Below are positions 25,413 to 33,680 of a DNA stretch of 64,000 nt, one piece after another (the first letter of the stretch is position 1; each line of letters begins with the position of its first letter). A model generated the notes under the pieces. The model ran no database searches. It was not told where the DNA came from and was given only the letters and a program-made list of their open reading frames with translations. The position numbers and the translations under genes were made by a program. The stretch is from Streptomyces spirodelae (lineage in GTDB: Bacteria; Actinomycetota; Actinomycetes; Streptomycetales; Streptomycetaceae), in the NCBI RefSeq assembly GCF_017676385.1, contig NZ_JAFFZN010000011.1, positions 142,484 through 206,483 of the forward strand. Direction: 5' to 3'.

Positions 25413-26807
25413 GTGCCTGTCGACAAGCCCGGCAAACGCAGCACACGCGGCAAACTCCGCGGCGTGGGACGCGCCGCGGGCGCGCTGCGGCGCCCGCCTG
25501 CCGCGCTGGGCCGCCACATCCGACGGGCCACGCACGCCGAGGGCGCCGGCGAGTCCGGGCTGGGCCGGCTGATCGAACTGCACGCCGTCAACTCGGCGGG
25601 CGACATGCTGATCACGGTGGCGCTGGCCTCCACCGTCTTCTTCTCCGTCCCCACCGGCGAGGCCCGCGACCGGGTGGCGCTGTACCTGGCCGTGACGATG
25701 GCGCCGTTCGCGCTGCTGGCGCCGGTGATCGGCCCACTGCTGGACCGCGTACCGCACGGGCGCCGCGCCGCGATGGCCGGGGCGATGCTGGCCCGCGCGC
25801 TGCTCGCGCTGACCATGGCGGGCGCGGTGGCGACCGGCGGGCTGGAGCTGTATCCGGCCGCGCTGGGGGTGCTGGTCTCCTCCAAGGCGTACGGAGTCGT
25901 ACGGTCCGCCGTGGTTCCCCGGCTGCTGCCGCCACGGATCTCCCTCGTCAAGGCGAACTCGCGGGTCACACTCGCCGGGCTGCTGGCCACCGGTGCGGCG
26001 GCGCCGGCCGGGGCCGGGCTGCACCTGCTGGGCGAGCAGTGGCCGCTCTACGGGGCCTTCGCGGTCTTTCTCGTCGGGACGTTCCTCTCCTTCTCGCTGG
26101 ACCACAAGGTGGACTCGGCCAAGGGCGAGCGCCCGGCACGACTGGCCCCGGTGGCACCCGTGATGCCCGTCCCCGGTGCCGAGGAGCCCCGGGAGCAGGC
26201 GGCTCCGCGGCCCGGGCTGCGCACGGTCGGCGTCTCGGTGCTCAGCGCGCTGTTCGCCAACTCGGCGCTGCGCGCCCTCTCCGGCTTCCTCACCTTCTTC
26301 CTCGCCTTTCTGCTGCGCGAGCACCCCCTCGACGGGCTGGGGGCCGCCGTCTCGCTGGGGCTGGCCGGTGTCGCGGCGGGCGGCGGCAACGCGCTGGGTA
26401 CCGCCATCGGGGCCTGGCTGCGCGCCCGCGGCCCCGAGGTGATCATCACCTGTGTGCTGTTCTGCGCTCTCGGCGCCACGATCACCGCCGCGCTGCTGTA
26501 CGGCACCGTCACCGTGACCGCCGTCGCCGCCACCGCCGGGATCACGCAGGCCCTCGGCAAGCTGTCGCTGGACGCGCTCATCCAGCGCGATGTCCCCGAG
26601 CAGGTACGCACCTCCGCCTTCGCCCGCTCCGAGACGCTGATGCAGATGTCCTGGGTCGTCGGGGGCGCCCTCGCCATGGCGCTGCCGCTGATCGGCCGAC
26701 TGGGCATGGGGGTGGCGGCCTGTGTGGTGGCGGCGGGGGTGCTGACGGCGGTGCGCGGACTGCTGAGGGCCACCCGCCGCGGCACACCGAACCCGCGTGC
26801 GGCGTGA
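25413..26807 (+). CDS. MFS transporter
   Basis: 464 residues from GTG 25413. A basic N-terminal tail precedes about 12 helices beginning near ELHAVNSAGDMLITVALAS. Helix-rich segments include LLAPVIGPLLDRVPHGRR (a motif A-like loop) and ALSGFLTFFLAFLLREHPLDGLG. It groups with conserved, uncharacterised actinobacterial MFS proteins next to DUF3027 and DUF2771 rather than with a known drug exporter. Substrate unknown. An upstream extension to 24126 is not real, since it crosses the repeat and the antisense gene. Confidence 0.8.
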   Translation: MPVDKPGKRSTRGKLRGVGRAAGALRRPPAALGRHIRRATHAEGAGESGLGRLIELHAVNSAGDMLITVALASTVFFSVPTGEARDRVALYLAVTMAPFALLAPVIGPLLDRVPHGRRAAMAGAMLARALLALTMAGAVATGGLELYPAALGVLVSSKAYGVVRSAVVPRLLPPRISLVKANSRVTLAGLLATGAAAPAGAGLHLLGEQWPLYGAFAVFLVGTFLSFSLDHKVDSAKGERPARLAPVAPVMPVPGAEEPREQAAPRPGLRTVGVSVLSALFANSALRALSGFLTFFLAFLLREHPLDGLGAAVSLGLAGVAAGGGNALGTAIGAWLRARGPEVIITCVLFCALGATITAALLYGTVTVTAVAATAGITQALGKLSLDALIQRDVPEQVRTSAFARSETLMQMSWVVGGALAMALPLIGRLGMGVAACVVAAGVLTAVRGLLRATRRGTPNPRAA

Positions 26808-26928
26808 GGCCGAATTCGCGTCGCGGCATGACACCGATCCGCCACGCTGTGCGAACCGCCCACTACGGCGGACGCGGCACGCCGTACCCCCGCGTCGTAC
26901 GGCGGTGCGGGCCCGATAGCCTGCCCGC

Positions 26929-27471
26929 ATGAGCAAGCTCGCGCGGCAGGGCCGCATGTCGTCACAGTCGAGGCGGGGCGTGCGCACCGCCACAGCGCTC
27001 GGTGCCGCCTCGCTCGGCCTCGTCGCCCTCTCGGCCTGCGAAAAGCCGTCCCCCATGGTGACCGTGACCGTCGGTGACGACTCGGTGACGACCGAGGCCG
27101 CCTGCTACGACGACGGGAAGGCGATCCCGTCCATCAACGGGAAGTCCGTCCCCCAGGGCGAGCTGCGCAAGTGCCTGGCCAAGGCGCCCGAGGAGACGAT
27201 CTCCGTCGACACGGGCGAGAAGGTGCGCATCGGCGTCGACCCGAAGACGGCGCACGACGGGTGGCTCGTCCTCGTGGACGGGTCCGGGGTACTCCCCGAA
27301 CGGCTGAAGAAGACCTACTACTCGCTCCCGGGCAACGAGCTCTTCCAGGAGCAGGAGCCCGGGAAGCCGCCGGTGACGAAGAAGCGCGTCCAGCTGACCG
27401 TGGTGCAGACCTCCGGCGGCGACTTCAACGGCGTCTGGCACATCACCCTCAAGAACACCTCGGGCGAATAG
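26929..27471 (+). CDS. DUF2771 lipoprotein
   Basis: 180 residues. The signal peptide has a lipobox (VALSACE, Cys at about 37). The mature part fits DUF2771: a pair of further Cys (AACYDD and RKCLAK), WLVLVDGSGVL, and a C-terminal strand VWHITLKN. It is exported and lipid-anchored. The start could instead be the internal Met at residue 10. It lies 36 bp upstream of mqnB and may be co-transcribed. Confidence 0.85.
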   Translation: MSKLARQGRMSSQSRRGVRTATALGAASLGLVALSACEKPSPMVTVTVGDDSVTTEAACYDDGKAIPSINGKSVPQGELRKCLAKAPEETISVDTGEKVRIGVDPKTAHDGWLVLVDGSGVLPERLKKTYYSLPGNELFQEQEPGKPPVTKKRVQLTVVQTSGGDFNGVWHITLKNTSGE

Positions 27472-27507
27472 GCTCCCTGGCCTTCCGTCCGGAGAGGAGG
27501 CGACGAG

Positions 27508-28212
27508 GTGCTGTCGGCGTACCGGCGGGTGCTGGTGGTCGCGGCGGTCGCCGCTGAGCGCGAGGCCGTCGTCGCCGCCGCGGAACCCGCGCGCGCCCCG
27601 CACCTCGACGTCGTCGCCGCAGGTGTGGGCCCGGCTGCCGCGGCGGCCGCGACCGCGACGGCGCTGGTGACGGCCGCGCACCAGGCGCGCCCCTACGACC
27701 TGGTGATCGCGACCGGGATCAGCGGCGGCTTCGCGGCCAACGGCGTCCACGTCGGTGACACCGTCGTCGCCGACCGCATCGTCGCCGCCGACCTCGGCGC
27801 CGAGACCCCGGCGGGTTTCGCCTCCGTCGCCGAACTGGGCTTCGGGCACGCCGAGCACACCCCGCCGCCGCACCTCGTACGGGAGGTGGCCGAGGCGACC
27901 GGCGCCCGCACAGGACCGGTGCTGAGCGTCTCGACGACCACCGGCACCCAGGAACACACCGAACGGCTGCTGGCGCGCCATCCGGACGCGGCGGCGGAGG
28001 CGATGGAGGGCTTCGGCGTCGCGGAGGCGGCGAGGGCGCACAGCACCGAGCTGCCCGTCCTCGAACTGCGTACGGTCTCCAACGCCGTCGGACCGAGGGA
28101 CCGGGCGGCCTGGCGCATTCCGGAGGCCCTGGCGGCTCTCACGACCGCCTTCGGGAAGCTGGTCCCCCAGCAGCACACAGAAGGACTCCCGTCATGGACA
28201 CCAACGCCATAA
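27508..28212 (+). CDS. mqnB: Futalosine hydrolase
   Basis: 234 residues from GTG 27508 (GGAGAGGAGG 7 nt upstream). It has the nucleoside-phosphorylase-like fold, with LVIATGISGGFA, VGDTVVADRIVAADLG and the substrate loop EAMEGFGVAEAA. It removes hypoxanthine from futalosine in the alternative (futalosine) menaquinone pathway, which Streptomyces uses instead of Men enzymes. Its 3' end overlaps mqnD by 19 nt, so the two are translationally coupled. Confidence 0.9.
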   Translation: MLSAYRRVLVVAAVAAEREAVVAAAEPARAPHLDVVAAGVGPAAAAAATATALVTAAHQARPYDLVIATGISGGFAANGVHVGDTVVADRIVAADLGAETPAGFASVAELGFGHAEHTPPPHLVREVAEATGARTGPVLSVSTTTGTQEHTERLLARHPDAAAEAMEGFGVAEAARAHSTELPVLELRTVSNAVGPRDRAAWRIPEALAALTTAFGKLVPQQHTEGLPSWTPTP

Positions 28213-29060
28213 CAGCGCCGCTCTCCATCGCCTACTCGCCCTGCCCCAACGACACCTTCGTCTTCGACGCCTGGGCGCACGGACGGGTGCCCGACGCGGC
28301 TCCGCCGAACGTGACGTTCGCGGACATCGACGTCACCAACGGGATGGCCGAGCGCGGCGAGCTGGACGTACTGAAGGTGTCGTACGCCGTACTGCCCTGG
28401 GTGCTCCAGGAGTACGCGCTGCTGCCGTGCGGCGGGGCGCTGGGCCGGGGCTGCGGACCGCTGGTGCTCACCGCTCGGCCGGGCGGCCCCGCGTCGCTGA
28501 GCGGCAAGCGGGTGGCGGTGCCGAGCGAGCGTTCCACCGCGTATCTGCTCTTCCGGCTGTGGGCCGCGGCCGAGGTGCCCGGCGGGGTGGGCGAGGTCGT
28601 GGTGCTGCCCTTCCACGAGATCATGCCCGCCGTACGGGACGGCGCCGTGGACGCGGGGCTCGTCATCCACGAGGCCCGGTTCACCTACCAGGAGTACGGC
28701 CTGCACAAGCTCGCCGACATGGGCGAGCACTGGGAGGCCACGACGGGCCTGCCCATCCCGCTGGGAGCGATCATCGCCAAGCGGTCGCTCGGCGACGGGA
28801 CGCTGCGGGCGCTGGCCGACACCATTCGTACCTCCGTGCGGATGGCGTGGCAGGACCCGTCCGTCTCCCGGCCGTACGTTCTGGAGCACGCCCAGGAGAT
28901 GGACCCGGCGGTTGCCGAGCAGCACATCGGGCTGTACGTGAACGAGTTCACCGAGGGGCTGGGGGCGGACGGCTATGCGGCCGTACGCGGGTTGCTGGAG
29001 CGGGCCGCGAATGAGGGGTTGGTGCCGGCCCTCGGGCCTGAGGCGCTCGCTTTTCCTTGA
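28194..29060 (+). CDS. mqnD: 1,4-dihydroxy-6-naphthoate synthase
   Basis: 288 residues with a periplasmic-binding-protein-like fold. Signatures: IAYSPCPNDTFVFDAW at the N-terminus, SGKRVAVPSERSTAYLLFRL, and LVIHEARFTYQEYGL carrying the conserved His. It converts cyclic dehypoxanthine futalosine to 1,4-dihydroxy-6-naphthoate, a late step of the futalosine pathway. It follows mqnB with a 19-nt overlap. mqnA and mqnC are not in the window. Confidence 0.92.
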   Translation: MDTNAITAPLSIAYSPCPNDTFVFDAWAHGRVPDAAPPNVTFADIDVTNGMAERGELDVLKVSYAVLPWVLQEYALLPCGGALGRGCGPLVLTARPGGPASLSGKRVAVPSERSTAYLLFRLWAAAEVPGGVGEVVVLPFHEIMPAVRDGAVDAGLVIHEARFTYQEYGLHKLADMGEHWEATTGLPIPLGAIIAKRSLGDGTLRALADTIRTSVRMAWQDPSVSRPYVLEHAQEMDPAVAEQHIGLYVNEFTEGLGADGYAAVRGLLERAANEGLVPALGPEALAFP

Positions 29061-29084
29061 GGCTGGGCCGCGCTGGATGCGGAG

Positions 29085-29116
29085 ACCCGCCGTAGCAGCT
29101 TCGCTGTTCGGCGGGT
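29085..29116. terminator. Hairpin between convergent mqnD and cold-shock gene
   Basis: ACCCGCCG (29085-29092) pairs with CGGCGGGT (29109-29116), enclosing a second small stem CAGC-TTC-GCTG. It lies 24 nt after mqnD and downstream of the opposing cold-shock gene, as expected for a bidirectional terminator. Confidence 0.65.
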
Positions 29117-29125
29117 GCCCGTGCG

Positions 29126-29157
29126 TCTCGGCTGAGCGCGCAGTTCCGCGCCCCTTT
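29126..29157 (-). repeat. Short copy of the 3'-end repeat
   Basis: GGCTGAGCGCGCAGTTCCGC followed by GCCCCTTTA matches the core of copies A and B. It abuts the stop of the minus-strand cold-shock gene and has the same sense as that gene. Confidence 0.5.
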
Positions 29158-29539
29158 ACACGTCCAGTTGGTCGGCGACTGCGCGGAGCATGCCGGCGAT
29201 CTTGCGGCCGTGCTGTTTGTCCGGGTAGCGGCCGCGCTCCAGGGACTGGGAGACGCCGTCCAGCAGTGTCGTCAGGTCCTGCACGATGGAGGCCAGCTCG
29301 TCCGGCTTGCGGCGCTGCGCCGCCGCCACGGACGGGGCCGGGTCCAGCAGCGTGACGGAGAGCGCCTGGTCGCCGCGCTGTCCGGCGACGACGCCGAACT
29401 CCACACGCTGTCCCGGCTTGAGCGCGTCGACGCCGTCCGGGAGCACCGACGAGTGCACGAAGACGTCACCGCCGTCGTCGCGGGAGAGAAAGCCGAAGCC
29501 CTTCTCGCTGTTGAACCACTTGACCTTGCCGGTAGGCAC
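29156..29539 (-). CDS. Cold-shock domain protein with C-terminal extension
   Basis: 127 residues from GTG 29539 (AGGACAGAC upstream). Residues 1-66 are a complete cold-shock domain with both RNP motifs: GKVKWFNSEKGFGFLSRDDG and DVFVHSS. It continues into an extra ~60-residue helical region (DELASIVQDLTTLLDGVS...). Typical CspA-like proteins end at about 67 residues, so this is the longer actinobacterial variety. It binds single-stranded nucleic acid. The role of the extension is unknown. It is syntenic with the mqnB-mqnD pair in Streptomyces. Confidence 0.88.
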   Translation of the reverse strand: MPTGKVKWFNSEKGFGFLSRDDGGDVFVHSSVLPDGVDALKPGQRVEFGVVAGQRGDQALSVTLLDPAPSVAAAQRRKPDELASIVQDLTTLLDGVSQSLERGRYPDKQHGRKIAGMLRAVADQLDV

Positions 29540-29837
29540 GTCTGTCCTCGTCCTCGTACTCGTCCGGATACACCGGGCTGCGGCTGGATGGAAACTGGCT
29601 GACTCTGCTGCGCCGGGGCGGGCCAGGCCCCGAGACATCCCCGAACCCCGACCCCCGATCCCCCGGAATAGCAGTCGGGCGGGCCGCATGACCCGCCACC
29701 ACCAAGGTTAATGGCCCGGGGCGCCGTGGCAAGGTGCCACCGAGAGCGGGTGCCGTCGGTGGTTCCCCGCCGTACGTGCTCCGGGCGGTCCGAGTGCCCG
29801 CTGGGGGAGCACTCGATCCCGGATCTACCCTGTGTGG

Positions 29838-30068
29838 GTGAACACTGAAACTCCGTCCGCCGGTGATCTTCTCGTACGTATCGGCGGGATCGTCTTTCTG
29901 GTCGGCGCGGTGGCCACACTCGTCACGGTGGCACCGCTGTTCCTGGGCACCGACCCGTTCCCCGCTCCCGCCTACTTCGTCTGCATGCTGATGGGCCTCG
30001 GCTTCCTGCTGGCAGCCGGGGGCGTCGTCCGGACGGCCCGCGACCAGCGGCGCCGAGCCGCCCAGTAG
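29838..30068 (+). CDS. Small two-span membrane protein
   Basis: 76 residues from GTG 29838; an in-frame GTG at 29832 would add two residues. Two hydrophobic helices (IGGIVFLVGAVATLVTVAPL and AYFVCMLMGLGFLLAAGGVV) flank a short FLGTDPFPAP loop, followed by a basic tail. A TACCCT at 29826-29831 has -10 character and lies 7 nt before GTG 29838, so the mRNA may be leaderless. Conserved hypothetical, function unknown. Confidence 0.75.
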   Translation: MNTETPSAGDLLVRIGGIVFLVGAVATLVTVAPLFLGTDPFPAPAYFVCMLMGLGFLLAAGGVVRTARDQRRRAAQ

Positions 30069-30117
30069 GAGGCGGCGCCGGGCAAGCCGCGGGACGCCGG
30101 CCGCGGGCGGCTGGCCG

Positions 30118-30834
30118 CTAGCCGCGGGTGAACTCGGCGAACCAGGCGGGGAACGCCGTCAGATCCGGCAGCACCACATCGGCGCCCGCCTGAGTGAGTT
30201 CGGTCTCGTCACACGGGCCGGTGGCGACGGCCACCGAGTCGGCGCCCGCCATCCGCGCGCCCCGGACATCGCCGACGTGGTCCCCGACGTAGACGGCGGC
30301 ACCGTGCGCGGTCAGCGCTTCCGCCTTGCCCTCCGCCCACAGCTCGCCCACCAGTACGTCCGGGGCGAGCCCGAGGTGGTCCAGGTGCAGCTTCGCGCTC
30401 GGCCCGTGCTTGGCGGTCACCACCAGCGTGCGCCCGCCCGCTGCCCGTACGGCCGCCAGCGCCTCGTGGGCGCCCGGCAGCGCGGGGGACGGCTCGATGG
30501 CGTAGTCGGGGTAGAGGGCGCGGTAGCGCTCGGCCATCGCCGGGATCTGCTCCTCGGGGAACCAGTACGCCATCTCCTGGACCAGCGGCGGGCCCAGCCG
30601 GCTCACGACCAGGTCGGCGTCGATGGCCACGCCCGTCTCCTCCGCCAGCCGCCGCCAGGCCGCGTGGATACCGGGGCGGGAGTCGATCAGCGTCATATCG
30701 AGGTCGAAGCCGACGGTGGGTCCGGGCGAACCGCTCGACGCCGACGCCGGGTCGGAGGACGACTCCGGCGCCGGGTCGGAGGACGACGCCGACGCCTCCG
30801 CCGGGGAATGGGCGTGCGAAACCATGCCGGTCAT
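30118..30834 (-). CDS. HAD-family hydrolase
   Basis: About 238 residues. After a Ser/Asp/Pro-rich N-terminal stretch (residues ~10-43) the HAD signature begins: motif I VGFDLDMTLIDSRP with the nucleophile Asp, motif II TLVVTAKHG, and motif IV VYVGDHVGDVRGARMAGA. This is the phosphoglycolate phosphatase-like subgroup (Gph/PpaX type). Substrate not assigned. The start is either ATG 30834 or ATG 30825; neither has a strong Shine-Dalgarno. Confidence 0.85.
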   Translation of the reverse strand: MTGMVSHAHSPAEASASSSDPAPESSSDPASASSGSPGPTVGFDLDMTLIDSRPGIHAAWRRLAEETGVAIDADLVVSRLGPPLVQEMAYWFPEEQIPAMAERYRALYPDYAIEPSPALPGAHEALAAVRAAGGRTLVVTAKHGPSAKLHLDHLGLAPDVLVGELWAEGKAEALTAHGAAVYVGDHVGDVRGARMAGADSVAVATGPCDETELTQAGADVVLPDLTAFPAWFAEFTRG

Positions 30835-30883
30835 TGTGCCTGGACCAGCACCTTGCCCGGTGACCTGCCCGGCGAACGTTCCG

Positions 30884-31465
30884 TTACGGCGTCGCCGGGT
30901 ACTTGGTGGCGCTGGTGACCTGGCAGGAGTAGACCATCCGCTCGTTGGTGGAGTGCGAGACGTCCACGGTGACCGTACGGCTGCCACTGGGGCTGACGGT
31001 CACGGTCTTGAAGCGGGTGCCGATGGTGCGGGTCGCGATCGAGGAGTTGGGCGAGGAGCCGATCTTGAAGGTGACGGTGAAGTTGTACTTGAACGCCTGC
31101 TCGCTGGAGGCGTTCTGGATCTCCACGTCATAGCTGATCTGACCGAGCGAGCGGCTGTAGCGGCAGCGCTCGCCGTCGACCTCACCGAGCGCGCTGGAGT
31201 TGTACGTGGGCGGCGCGGACGGCGTCGGCCGATCGGTGCTGCCGCCGGTCAGGCCGCTGGAGCTGGAGCCGCTGTCGGAACCGCCGCTGTAGCCGCCGGA
31301 GCTGCCCGGCGAGGGCAGCGACGGCGCGGACGGCGCCGACGGCATGTCGTCCAGATCGCCCAGGCCGCCGAACGCCTTGTCCTTCGGATCGTCGGCGCAG
31401 CCGGCGAGGCCGGCCGTGGCGACAAGGACGAGACCCGCGGCCCCTATGGCCCGACGTATACGCAT
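30884..31465 (-). CDS. Lipoprotein with Ser/Gly-rich linker
   Basis: 193 residues. The lipoprotein signal ends in LAGC (Cys 23). A low-complexity spacer rich in Ser, Gly and Pro spans residues ~38-88. A C-terminal immunoglobulin-like or FxLYD-type beta domain follows (ISYDVEIQNASSEQAFKYNF ... TVTVDVSHSTNERMVYSCQV) with two Cys likely paired. It should be displayed outside the membrane. Role unknown. A perfect palindrome lies in its leader. Confidence 0.75.
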   Translation of the reverse strand: MRIRRAIGAAGLVLVATAGLAGCADDPKDKAFGGLGDLDDMPSAPSAPSLPSPGSSGGYSGGSDSGSSSSGLTGGSTDRPTPSAPPTYNSSALGEVDGERCRYSRSLGQISYDVEIQNASSEQAFKYNFTVTFKIGSSPNSSIATRTIGTRFKTVTVSPSGSRTVTVDVSHSTNERMVYSCQVTSATKYPATP

Positions 31466-31480
31466 GAGATCCCCCGTTGA

Positions 31481-31524
31481 GAGCGCTTGCGCTCGAAGCT
31501 GCTACCGCTTGTACTTGTACAAGC
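31481..31524. promoter_or_regulatory. Two perfect palindromes upstream of the lipoprotein gene
   Basis: GAGCGC-TT-GCGCTC (31481-31494) and GCTTGTAC-TT-GTACAAGC (31507-31524) are both perfect dyads 12 bp apart, 16 bp and 42 bp upstream of the lipoprotein start. A further half-site TTGTAC follows. The first resembles LacI-type operators; the second is AT-richer than its surroundings. Both are operator candidates in the divergent region. Confidence 0.5.
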
Positions 31525-31677
31525 TTGTACTGGAACGCCGCCTCGATGTCACGGCAGTTGCCAGGTCATGACAGTCCCGAAGCACTGAACCGGCAGAGTA
31601 ACCGATGCGGAACGGCCGCGACTCTCCTGCCCGCGGCGTTCTTCCACCCCTGAGGACTTGGGTACCTTTGGCGCTCA

Positions 31678-31735
31678 GGTCCCAGCAGGTCCCAGCAGAT
31701 CTCAGCCGATCCCGGCAGATCTCGGCAGAAGTTTC
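31678..31735 (+). repeat. 10-bp tandem repeat upstream of a membrane protein gene
   Basis: The unit GGTCCCAGCA is repeated about five times with drift (GATCTCAGCC, GATCCCGGCA, GATCTCGGCA), ending 16 bp before the start codon of the next gene. It could affect promoter spacing or mRNA structure. Confidence 0.6.
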
Positions 31736-31750
31736 ACATACGGGGGAACG

Positions 31751-32326
31751 ATGAGTCAGCCTTGGCCGCCACAGCAACAGCCCATGCAGCCCATGCAGCC
31801 CGCGCCGCACATGCAGCCGATGCCGCCGGCACCCCCCATGCAACCGGGCTACCCGTACCAGCCCGGCTTCCCGCCACAGCGTCGCGGCAGCGGTGCGAAG
31901 GCGTTCCTGCTCGGCTGGCTCATCTCCGGCTTCGGCGCGACGGCGTTCGCCCTGCTGCTCCTCGCCAGCTATGAGGACCTGTCCAAGGTCGGCATGCGGG
32001 TCCTGTATGTCGTCTTCGCTCTCGGACTCGCCCTGGCCGTGGGCGGGGTGGCCGGCAAGATGGGCGGGCCCAACCCCGGTGCGTATGTCGCCCCGGCCCT
32101 GCTGGCCATGCTCGCCGTCTTCATGGGCGTCTGCAACGGCTTCGTGTTCGTGCTGCTCGACGCGGGCGGCGCCGATGCCTTCGAAGCGATGATGGAGCAC
32201 CAGGCGGGCGCCCCTGCCGAGTTCTGGTGGAAGGGCCTCAAGGGCGGCATCGCACTCCTCGGCCTCGCCATCGCGGGCGGCGGCACCTTCGGCATGGCCA
32301 GCCTGATCGGCAAGCGCGCGAGGTAG
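31751..32326 (+). CDS. Membrane protein with Pro/Gln/Met-rich N-terminus
   Basis: 191 residues from ATG 31751. The first ~45 residues are a QPMQP/PPAPPMQP low-complexity cytoplasmic tail. Four hydrophobic helices follow (AFLLGWLISGFGATAFALLL, VLYVVFALGLALAVGGVAG, YVAPALLAMLAVFMGVCNGF, GIALLGLAIAGGGTFGMASL). No catalytic motif. Conserved-type Streptomyces hypothetical membrane protein. Confidence 0.7.
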   Translation: MSQPWPPQQQPMQPMQPAPHMQPMPPAPPMQPGYPYQPGFPPQRRGSGAKAFLLGWLISGFGATAFALLLLASYEDLSKVGMRVLYVVFALGLALAVGGVAGKMGGPNPGAYVAPALLAMLAVFMGVCNGFVFVLLDAGGADAFEAMMEHQAGAPAEFWWKGLKGGIALLGLAIAGGGTFGMASLIGKRAR

Positions 32327-32336
32327 CCCGAAGGGC

Positions 32337-33464
32337 TCAGCCCTGGGAGGGTCTTCTGGACCGCCACACCAGGTAGAGGGCGCTGGCTATCGCCGCCACG
32401 CGGAACGCGACGGGGAAGGCGTCGCTCATGGCCTCGCGCAGCGCGTCGCCGCCCTGGGCCAGATGCGCCCCCCACCGGTCGGTCGCACGGCCCCACAGCC
32501 AGACGGCCGTGCCGCCGAGCACCACGCCCGGCATGCCCAGGACCGCCCACTTGCCCTCGTTGCGGCTCAGCTTGGGCGACCACCAGGCCGCCAGCCAGCC
32601 CAGGGCCAGTGGGATGAGCGAACCGATGACGGCGCCGGCCACCAGCAGTACGGCGGCGGCCCACTCCACCACGCCGCCGCGCCCGCTGCCCTGCTCGCCC
32701 TTGCCGCGCAGCAGTCGCCGCAGCAGCACGGCCGCGCCCAGGCCGGGCGGGGTCGTCGGCGGGGACTCGGCCGGGGGGGCCGACGCCGGAGCCACCGGTA
32801 CCTGTCCCGCGGGCTGTGGCGCGGCGGGGGCGTGCGGAGTTGCCTGTCCCTCGTCGCTCGGCGGCGGCTTGAGGACTTCCGGCAGCTCGATGCCGCCCAC
32901 GAATCCCGGCACCGGCTCCCCCGCGGCCACGGCGTTGGTGCCGCCGGGGCCGGTGCCGAAGGGGCTGGGGTCCACGCGCCACCAGTCGGGGTCGGAGTCC
33001 TCGTCCCCCAGTTCGTCCAGGCCGGCCAGGTGCGGGGACGAGGCGCCGAAGGCAGCGGTGGGGGTCCCGGTTCCGGTGCGCTGCGCCGGCAGGGTCGGAA
33101 CCGAGGGCGTGGGCTCCGGTCCGGCGTCGCGCGCCGGGCGAGGTGCCTGCGGGGTGCCGGCGCCCTTCGAGCCCCCGCCGCCCGCCGCCGGGGCCTCGGA
33201 GGACGGCATGGGTGCCGCCGGGCGGGGGCTCTCCCCGCCGGTGGCGGAAGCCACCACCTCCTCGGGGCGGCCGAACCGGTCGAGGATCTTCTGCACGGCG
33301 GCCTTGGTGACCGCGCCGCCCTCCGCGGCCCGCGCGCGGTCGATCTCCCCGCGCAAGCCGCCGACGAGCCGGGCGCGTTCGGCGGCGGTCATCCGCGTAC
33401 TGTGCGCCAGGTCCCCGACCCGGCTCAGATAGTCGAAGACAAGCTGATCGCTCTCGATCCCCAC
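32337..33464 (-). CDS. Membrane protein with N-terminal HAAS-like domain
   Basis: 375 residues from GTG 33464. The N-terminal ~75 residues (LVFDYLSRVGDLAHS ... RPEEVVASA) fit the HAAS helical domain, which is often part of PadR-linked or signalling membrane systems. A long Pro/Ala/Gly-rich linker (about 80-265) leads to three C-terminal helices (VVEWAAAVLLVAGAVIGSLI, WAVLGMPGVVLGGTAVWLWG, FRVAAIASALYLVW). It is divergent from the helicase-associated gene. The upstream continuation of this frame to 36311 is antisense to that gene and not real. Confidence 0.75.
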   Translation of the reverse strand: MGIESDQLVFDYLSRVGDLAHSTRMTAAERARLVGGLRGEIDRARAAEGGAVTKAAVQKILDRFGRPEEVVASATGGESPRPAAPMPSSEAPAAGGGGSKGAGTPQAPRPARDAGPEPTPSVPTLPAQRTGTGTPTAAFGASSPHLAGLDELGDEDSDPDWWRVDPSPFGTGPGGTNAVAAGEPVPGFVGGIELPEVLKPPPSDEGQATPHAPAAPQPAGQVPVAPASAPPAESPPTTPPGLGAAVLLRRLLRGKGEQGSGRGGVVEWAAAVLLVAGAVIGSLIPLALGWLAAWWSPKLSRNEGKWAVLGMPGVVLGGTAVWLWGRATDRWGAHLAQGGDALREAMSDAFPVAFRVAAIASALYLVWRSRRPSQG

Positions 33465-33524
33465 CAAGTCCCCGCAGCCCGCTAGCCCTTCAAGCCTCCG
33501 CGAAGACCGTACCGCGCGAACCGT

Positions 33525-33580
33525 CCCGCGAGGGAGTACGAAAGCTCCCGCGAGGGGTACGAAGGCTTCCGCGGGGGAGC
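33525..33580. repeat. Direct repeats in a divergent promoter region
   Basis: TCCCGCGAGGG(A)GTACGAA(A/G)GC occurs twice, followed by a partial third copy (TTCCGCGGGGGAGC), between the HAAS gene and the helicase-associated gene. It is of operator-like size and in the right place; no regulator is suggested by context. Confidence 0.5.
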
Positions 33581-33680
33581 AGCGGTGACAGGTGCCGGCG
33601 CCGTCCGCGCCGGCTCCCACCCGGCCCGCGGGCCCCGATCGCTGCGGGTCGGGCGGCCGAAGGCGGCTACCGTTGGGAGG

